Shown here one piece after another: positions 21,975 through 29,222 of a stretch of 29,222 bases of DNA (within the stretch, counting starts at the first letter, position 1; each line of letters starts with the position of its first letter). Origin of the DNA: a bacterium. GTDB taxonomy: Bacteria; Bacillota_I; Bacilli_A; Mycoplasmatales; Mycoplasmoidaceae. A program made the position numbers and the translations under genes. Under the pieces are notes generated by a model. That model saw only the letters and a list, made by a program, of their open reading frames with translations, had not been told where the DNA came from and searched no databases. The DNA is taken from NCBI GenBank assembly GCA_017633195.1, contig JAGBPV010000051.1, forward strand, positions 1 through 29,222. The letters are read 5' to 3'.

Positions 21975-22070
21975 ATTAAATTTTTATCATTATTTGTTTT
22001 AAAAACTAATCATGAAATTGATGAGTTTATAAATAATGATGGAGACATTAAAATTTGTATAGATAAATGA
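21975..22070 (+). pseudogene. Possible gene relic between rpmE and the surface protein
   Basis: With TGA as Trp, an open plus-strand frame reads KTNHEIDEFINNDGDIKI and continues antisense into the surface-protein end, stopping at 22148. It has no start codon or ribosome site. The protein-like composition hints at a decayed gene, but chance cannot be excluded. Confidence 0.2.
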
Positions 22071-23528
22071 TTACTTATTATTTATTTGAATAATTTGTTT
22101 AACTTCATTTTGTCAAGCATCATAACCAAAAAAACCATAAACATTTAAATAATTAGCATTTCATGTTTGACTAAATGCAGAAGAAGTGAAGTTTAAATAA
22201 ATTCCAGAATATGCTAAATTCATACCTTCAATTTCTCCATTTGTATTTAATGATTGATGTTGATTAATAAGGATGCTTAAATTTGCTGCAATTTGTTGTT
22301 GAGTAAAAGTAAGAGTTTCAGTTGATGAAACAGTATATGTAAATAATGTACTAGTTGAACCAACTATTAATGTTTCTAAATAATTAGTTCATAATTTTCA
22401 ATAATATGAAATATTTAAAGCTTCAGTTGCTGTAATATCACCTGCTAATTGTAGTCCTGTAATCACAATAGCATTGGATGGAACAAAAATATTTAAATTA
22501 TTTTCTTTAATTGAAAAACTATTATTTGGATTAAAAGTATACACTGTTTTATTTTGTGCATTTTGTGTAATAATCTTATCAACATTTGTTTGAATCATTT
22601 GAGCAAAATGTTGATTTATTTCATTAATAATTCCAGCTGATAAAATTGGTAAAAATCCTTGTGCAATAAAAGAATCAGTTTCACTTGTATTTGTTAATAC
22701 TGTACCATCGTAACTTAATTTGATACCAGAAATTTCTCCTAATTCATTACTGTCATTATTTACACCAGTAGGTAATTCAATACTAATATGATTTACTATA
22801 TAGTTAATATCATAATTAGTTTTTGGATAATAAACATTAGTTGAACTACTATTTGATACATAATAAAATCAACCAACTGCAGTTTTTAATTCATTTAATA
22901 GGCCAGTTTTTATTGCATTAATTAAATTATTTGAAGATGAATTATTTAAAGCATTGTTTGCATTAGTGTTGCTAAATCCAGAAACTTTTATGTATAAATT
23001 TAATAATGAATCTAGATTTTTTATGATTTGATTATTATCATAAATATCATTAGGATTTAGTGCATTAGAGCCATCTGATGATTTTTCACCATTTGGATTA
23101 GTTTGTACTGGTCCAGGGCCACCAGGAACACCAGGACCATTACTACCTGTTTTATCAGGACTTGTGCTATTTTTTGTAGAACCACTTGAAGTTTTTCCAC
23201 TAGTTTCATGTCCAGCACTACTATCTTTATTTAATGGAGTTTTATCAGGATTTGAATTTGAATTTTTGCCTTGATCACCAGCACTATTTGTTTTGCTCGC
23301 ATCTGGAGTACTTGGAGCAGGACTATTTGCACTTGAATTCTTTGTTGTACCAGAAGATTTACTAGGATTTGAAGCATTTGTGTTAGTGCTATTAGTTGTT
23401 GCTGATTTTGCGACTAATTTATTATTAGAATGAATTGTAACTGCTGCAGTAGAACCAGCAATTATTGCTAATGCACCAATAATAGAAAATCCTACTAATA
23501 AATATTTAGCTTTTTTATTAAATTTCAT
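22071..23528 (-). CDS. Exported surface protein with low-complexity linker (485 aa), unknown function
   Basis: A hydrophobic segment at residues about 9-30 after MKFNKKAKYLL, without a lipobox Cys, indicates export or an N-terminal membrane anchor. Residues about 35-140 are a Ser/Thr/Asn/Gly/Pro-rich linker. The rest holds two related blocks, marked by GEISGIKLSYDG near residue 263 and GEIEGMNLAYSG near 431, each followed by a hydrophobic/aromatic stretch, which suggests an internal duplication. An in-frame GTG lies nine bases upstream of ATG 23528. AAGGA is 12 bases from the ATG and 3 from the GTG, so the exact start is open. The family is not recognised. The probable promoter carries a (TA)8 tract. 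Confidence 0.75.
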
Positions 23529-23577
23529 TTTAATCACTTATCCTTAGTTTTAAAGTATAAAAAAAGAATTTAAATGA

Positions 23578-23606
23578 ATTATATATATATATATAATAAC
23601 TCTAAA
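23578..23606 (-). promoter_or_regulatory. Candidate phase-variable promoter of the surface protein
   Basis: On the minus strand TTTAGA (4 of 6 to the -35 consensus, 23601-23606) is followed by exactly 17 bases and then TATAAT (exact -10, 23578-23583). The spacer is made mostly of TA dinucleotides and runs into the -10 box. Repeat-number change would alter the -35/-10 distance by two bases per unit. An alternative -10, TATACT at 23554-23559, lies closer to the gene. Confidence 0.55.
23580..23595. repeat. (TA)8 dinucleotide repeat
   Basis: Sixteen bases of uninterrupted alternating TA, the longest such tract noticed in the window, placed 52 bases upstream of a surface-protein start codon. Confidence 0.9.
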
Positions 23607-23733
23607 TTTAAAAATTATTACATAGAATTTTAATTTATATAATAAAAGTAAATTAAATAAAAAATATCTTAAAAATATCTCTTGCAATTTATTTTCTTTT
23701 TTTAAAAGCATAAATAAAACAATGACATTAAAA

Positions 23734-23784
23734 TAAACTAGAACACAAAATTTGAATTTAATCTTAACTTTGTGTCCTAGTTTA
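23734..23784 (-). terminator. Terminator of the dnaK-PEBP operon
   Basis: A 16-base stem (23734-23749 with 23769-23784) with a 19-base loop. In the minus-strand transcript the single mismatch becomes a G-U pair, so the stem favours that strand. A T-rich run (TTTATTTTAA) follows. It starts 69 bases after the PEBP stop. Confidence 0.7.
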
Positions 23785-23852
23785 AAATAATATTGTTTAA
23801 ATTTTAATTAAAACAGTAATAATATAATGATTTTAATCTAATAGAAAAATTG

Positions 23853-24376
23853 TTAAATTTTCTTATATTCTAAATTAATGTAATCAAAACTGATTATATG
23901 ATCCTTGATCTCTTTTAATAATTCTTCTAAGAAAAACCCATTATTTAAGTCTAACTTTTCTTTATCCAAAGCAAAAATAAACACTGTATAAAAATGTGCT
24001 TTATCTGGAGGAGTTGGTCCAGTATAGTTTGCATGTTCTAATAATTCAAATTTAGAAATAATTTTATTTTGATTATTAATTCAAGTTGCTTTAGTTCTTG
24101 AATTTTGTCCTTGAATAATATCTTTGTTTAAATGAGTTGCATCATAATCAAGTTTATTATCTTTGATATTAGCAACTAATCAATGAATAAAAGGAAATCC
24201 TACTACATGTGTTGCATCATAATCAATCATATAAAGTGCATAACTTTTTGCACCTTCTACTTTATCTCATGATAATGGAAAGGATATGCTTGGATGTTTA
24301 CCATATCCTCCAAAATCATTATCTAATATTCCATCTTTAATACTAATTGAATTAATATGCAGATTTTGTTGTTGCA

Positions 24377-24377
<1 letters not shown>
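23853..24377 (-). CDS. PEBP family protein, YbhB/YbcL type (174 aa)
   Basis: Phosphatidylethanolamine-binding / Raf-kinase-inhibitor-like fold. Family marks are SISFPLSWDKVEGAKSYAL, the MIDYDA pocket, FIHWLVANI, and GPTPPDKAHFYTVFIFALD. Bacterial members are cytosolic proteins with a small anion-binding pocket and poorly known roles. The start codon overlaps the dnaK stop (TAATG), so translation is coupled to dnaK and the gene probably shares its heat-shock control. A terminator follows. Confidence 0.88.
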
Positions 24378-26188
<1,811 letters not shown>

Positions 26189-26220
26189 CTAACTAATTTT
26201 ATATACTTTTGTACGTATAT

Positions 26221-26226
26221 ATTATA
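26221..26226 (-). promoter_or_regulatory. -10 box for dnaK
   Basis: Exact TATAAT on the minus strand, 59 bases before the dnaK ATG. The -35 position, 17 bases upstream, falls inside the CIRCE spacer, so bound HrcA would block RNA polymerase. Confidence 0.6.
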
Positions 26227-26234
26227 TATAAAAA

Positions 26235-26261
26235 TTAGCACTCTAATAAAAAAAGTGCTAA
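26235..26261. promoter_or_regulatory. CIRCE operator (HrcA binding site)
   Basis: TTAGCACTC, nine-base spacer, AAGTGCTAA. The consensus is TTAGCACTC-N9-GAGTGCTAA, so there is one mismatch in 18 arm positions. It lies 73 bases upstream of dnaK and overlaps the promoter. The sequence indicates HrcA repression in the absence of heat stress, assuming an hrcA gene elsewhere in the genome. Confidence 0.92.
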
Positions 26262-26279
26262 AAAATTATAAATCTTGTT

Positions 26280-26940
26280 TTATTTTTGATTATTATCTTG
26301 TTTTGCATCAAGATAATTCTTACAAATTGCTGCAGCAAGAAAATAAAATTCTTTAAGATTATATCCTCTTCTTTTTCTAATATTTGATTCAGAAACAAAA
26401 AAAGAAATGCTTTATAAATTAAGATAATAATCAATTCTCTTAGACATATTATCAAATCTTAATTTATGATTTATTTCTTTTATGATTTCATTGTGATTAA
26501 TTGGTATATTTTTTTCATAAAATGAATTTAAAACTTTGATAATACATATTAATTAGTTCTTCATTAGTTTTGGATGAAAAAACTACTGTATCAGACAATC
26601 TATGGGTATTTGATTTACACAAAAGCATAATTGCATTGTTAAATTTATTAAAAGTACAAGAATCTATTACTTTTTCATCAATTAATTAAAAAACATTATT
26701 TGATAATAAATCATAATCTTTAAGTATTTTTCTTCAAACTAATCTTGTTATAGGATAAAAAATAAAAAGACCACCAATAACTACTATACAAACAATAATA
26801 CATGCTTGCACTAATGCAACATCATTACTTTTTATACCTATATTTTCAAGATATTTTTTACCAAAAATAGCAATAAATAATATTGGAACAAGAAACAACG
26901 CAAGAAAAAATAAAACACAACAAGGAACAGTATTATTCAT
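26280..26940 (-). pseudogene. Decayed membrane-protein gene with two stops and a frameshift
   Basis: Starts MNNTVPCCVLFF with two membrane segments (residues about 5-27 and 39-64), then a soluble part. Reading is blocked by TAA at 26686-26688, but protein-like sequence continues in the same frame (IDEKVIDSCTFNKFNNAIML). It then shifts frame at an A7 tract (26509-26515): one A fewer would join FILW to KNIPINHNEIIKEI. It meets another TAA at 26412-26414 and ends AAAICKNYLDAKQDNNQK at 26280. The intact product would be about 220 residues. Family unknown. The 68-residue N-terminal part alone could still be translated as a small membrane protein. Confidence 0.6.
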
Positions 26941-26948
26941 TGTTTTTT

Positions 26949-27119
26949 CTATAAAAAAACTCCTGAATTTTTATTATTAAATTTCTGATTAAAATCTTTT
27001 GGAAGAGCAATTTCTACATTGTAATTCTTAAAAATATTTTTGCTACAATCTAAACATTCTTGATAAAAGTCAAAGAAGACTTTATTAGATGCTAATGCCA
27101 ATTTTAATCCAATCTTTTT
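26949..27119 (-). pseudogene. C-terminal relic of an unidentified gene
   Basis: A frame bounded upstream by TAA reads LALASNKVFFDFYQECLDCSK, then NYNVEIALPKDFNQKFNN, stopping at TAG 26949. The composition looks like real protein, but there is no start codon or ribosome site, and further stops lie upstream. It could be the lost tail of the neighbouring membrane protein or of another gene. Confidence 0.4.
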
Positions 27120-27198
27120 TTATTTAATTTTAAAATATATTTAGTAGATATTATTTACTATAAATGTTCAACTATACATTATTTTTATATAAATCATA

Positions 27199-28023
27199 TT
27201 ATTTTGAAATCCTTTTGAATTGCTTAAAATTTCTTAAAATTCAAGAAACCATTCCATCAAACCTTCAAAATACTTTAGTGTATATATTACCTTTAAATGT
27301 TTTAATGGTTCTAATAATAGATTTTCTAGAACCTTTTTCAGCTAATGAATATCAACAAATTAGACTAAACATTTTACTACCATTTGTCTTATGCAATAAA
27401 TTTAATCCACTTTTTCTAAGAAAAAATCTTCAATTATATATACCTATTAACTTATAGTTTATATTTTTTTGCATTAATATGTAATCTTTACCTAAAATAG
27501 CATCTTCATTCATGCTTCCTATTCTAAAAGTAGTAGTATTTTTATCAATATGTACAATAGCAACATTTTCAAATTTTAGCTTTAAGTATTTAAAACTATT
27601 TAATTTGCATTCTTCAGTTAAAACGTTATCTGGAAGATATTTAAAGTTTTCATTTTGAAAACATTGATTTGCATTATAAGATTTGAATTTAGAATAGTCT
27701 CACTCTTGTACATAAATATATCTACTATAAAGAACTACTGATGCAATATATGGTAGTAAAAATAGCATTATCTTTGCTTTTATAGAAACAGGTTTTCCTA
27801 ATTTTTTTGTAGTATTTATAAATTTAATCACAGCTATAGTTGAAATAACCATTGAGAATAATAAGAAAACTGGATACCAAAGAAGAGTAAAATAGTGACT
27901 GACTCAACCTTCAAAAATATATATTATTCAAGATCAATAAAGAAGGAACATAAGTCAAACAAAATTTCAATAATATATAATAAAAGAAATTATTTTTAAT
28001 TCTGGCTGGGGTTTTTGTAACAT
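27199..28023 (-). CDS. Three-helix membrane protein (274 aa), unknown function
   Basis: Visible only with TGA as Trp (about ten such codons), then an unbroken frame from ATG 28023 to TAA 27199. Residues about 9-33, 44-69 and 83-106 are hydrophobic membrane segments rich in Trp, Tyr and Phe. Residues about 107-274 form a soluble part, ending in a very basic region (SRKSIIRTIKTFKG to QFKRISK). The start follows the exported-protein gene by 27 bases, so the two are probably one transcript. No family is recognised. The C-terminus may be truncated, given the relic that follows. Confidence 0.7.
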
Positions 28024-28050
28024 TTCTAGTTTTAGAATTTATTGTTTAAT

Positions 28051-29217
28051 TTAATAATTAAAATATAAGGTATCAATAACACCAATTACACTTATAGCAC
28101 CACTTATAAAGCCAAATATTTTACTTATTGCATTATCTGCAGCACTTATTGCTGTTATTACTGCACTATCTGATGGATCAGCTCACATATCTGCATCATT
28201 AACTGCTTGATCAGCATCCATTGACGCACTTAATCTTTGACCATTTGCATTTGCTGTGCTGAATATACTTCTTAATTTTTGTGATATTCATCCCCCTACT
28301 TTTTTTAAATTATTTTGGATTTTTTCTATTTTATTAGGAAATTCTTTAATATTATTAGGACCATTTATACATCATTTTAAATCACGACATTGATCTTTAA
28401 TATTTTTAAAAGTTTGATATGTAGTAGATGAAACAAGATTTTTCATAGGATTTAATATTTGAAAATAATAAGTTCAAGCAAAACCAACTGTAATTCAGTC
28501 TGATACTACAGTGGCAGAAGTACATGCAGCTGCTTCTCAACCAACAAATAATATTGCCCACTCTGCAGCAGCAACAGCAGTAGCGGCAATTGCTAATGCT
28601 GTAAGTGTTGAAGCAAATATTTCTATTCCACCTAATTTATTTAAAGTGTATTGAATGTTTTGGCTTAATAAGTCTGCATTTGTTAATAATGTATTTCCTA
28701 CATTTTGTTGTGATAAAAGTAATGTAGGATAGCAAAACATTAATGATTTTGAATTTACTTTATTATTTAAATTTTCTTGTTTTTTTATTCTACCTTGGAT
28801 ATATTCTTTTTGTGTGATTGTTAAATCATTAAATTTATTTTGAATATTTTGTCTCAAGGTTGAAAGTGAAATTTGATTAGTATATAATTCATTAACAATT
28901 TGTTTTGCTTTATTTACAATAATTCCATCTTTGTTAGTATTTGAACTTTCTTGTATAAACAATATATTATTCTTAGAAGAATTAATTGCAAAATAATTAT
29001 TGATTATATTTTCTACTTTTGTTTCAGGAACTTTAGATAATATTGAATTAACATTATGATTTGTGGTAGTGGAGATTTTAGTATTATTAATATTGTTAGT
29101 CATTATTGAACTATTGTTATCATTAGATTTTTTAGTGATCTCAATTGGTGTTACTATAGCAGTTGTTGATGCTACAGCTAAAAAACTACCTGCTAATATT
29201 TTTATAACTTTTTTCAT
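28051..29217 (-). CDS. Exported protein with hydrophobic C-terminal segments (388 aa), unknown function
   Basis: MKKVIKILAGSFLAVASTTAIV is a signal-peptide-like start without a lipobox Cys. Residues about 25-195 are Asn/Ser/Lys-rich with helical stretches (KAKQIVNELYTNQISLSTLRQ). Two adjacent hydrophobic segments follow at about 196-227 (ALAIAATAVAAAEWAILFVG) and 232-253. A last Gly/Ala/Ile-rich helix sits at about 364-386 (ISKIFGFISGAISVIGVI). The three cysteines in the second half (Cys232 and two near DQCRDLKWC) may pair. The start is five bases from the window end, so the promoter is outside. Toxin, pore-former or plain membrane protein are all possible. The family is not recognised. Confidence 0.72.
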
Positions 29218-29222
29218 ATATA

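Larger units (their letters stand above)
23529..23852. other. Intergenic region, 324 bp
   Basis: Holds the TA-repeat promoter of the surface-protein gene on one side and the dnaK-PEBP terminator on the other. Nothing else recognisable was seen in the remaining AT-rich sequence. Confidence 0.7.

Noticed and set aside
23580..23595. (TA)8 tract as mere AT-rich background
   Set aside because: Not dismissed: it is the longest perfect dinucleotide tract noticed here and lies at exact promoter-spacer distance between two box-like sequences.
26201..26220. Inverted repeat ATATAC/GTATAT in the dnaK leader
   Set aside because: Six AT-rich base pairs with an eight-base loop are expected by chance. CIRCE already explains regulation.
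26258..26455. Minus-strand frame MIICLRELIII next to CIRCE
   Set aside because: Overlaps the CIRCE element and lies out of frame with the decayed gene's recognisable end. Composition is that of AT-rich noise.
27164..27457. 97-residue plus-strand open frame starting MFNYTLFLYK
   Set aside because: It is antisense to the intact minus-strand membrane protein, which becomes a single 274-residue frame once TGA is Trp. No ribosome site.

Overview
The window is AT-rich DNA from a mollicute (Mycoplasma/Ureaplasma-type bacterium). TGA must be read as tryptophan: almost every gene here is interrupted by TGA under the standard code and is restored when TGA is Trp, often at family-conserved Trp sites (transglutaminase HAW and DPTW, L31 HPW). 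The asnS-pgsA-cinA-like order and the rpmE-prfA-prmC-tsaC-rpiB-glyA order fit the pneumoniae/Ureaplasma/penetrans side of the group, but I cannot name a species. All coordinates below were rebuilt with genetic code 4.

Layout. (1) 1-11228, minus strand: two tandem copies of a two-gene surface module. Each copy is a large Ig/PKD-type lipoprotein (about 910 aa) followed about 40 bases later by a 919-aa exported protein with a BspA-like leucine-rich region, an Ig-like domain and a C-terminal transglutaminase-like domain with an intact Cys-His-Asp triad. The left copy runs off the window. (2) 11418-13970, plus: asnS, pgsA and a degenerate CinA C-terminal protein. (3) 13972-14827, minus: gmk and an overlapping thioredoxin-fold protein lacking CXXC. 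(4) 14925-17241, plus: def and rnjA, ending in a hairpin shared with glyA. (5) 17321-21889, minus: rpmE, prfA, prmC, tsaC, rpiB, glyA, tightly packed translation, tRNA-modification and metabolic genes. (6) 22071-23606, minus: an exported low-complexity surface protein whose best promoter candidate contains a (TA)8 tract as its 17-bp spacer, a likely phase-variation switch. (7) 23853-26261, minus: dnaK with a CIRCE operator and promoter, translationally coupled to a PEBP-family gene, then a terminator. (8) 26280-29217, minus: a decayed membrane-protein gene, a gene relic, an intact three-helix membrane protein, and an exported protein with strongly hydrophobic C-terminal segments.

Gap between genes longer than 300 bases: 23529-23852 holds the (TA)8 promoter and the dnaK-PEBP terminator, nothing else recognised. 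The 262-base gap 5413-5674 holds only an inverted repeat and the leader of the next lipoprotein gene. No tRNA, rRNA, CRISPR array, insertion sequence or phage gene was seen. The most notable content is the duplicated lipoprotein/transglutaminase module, the putative phase-variable promoter, and the uncharacterised exported-protein/membrane-protein block at the right end.
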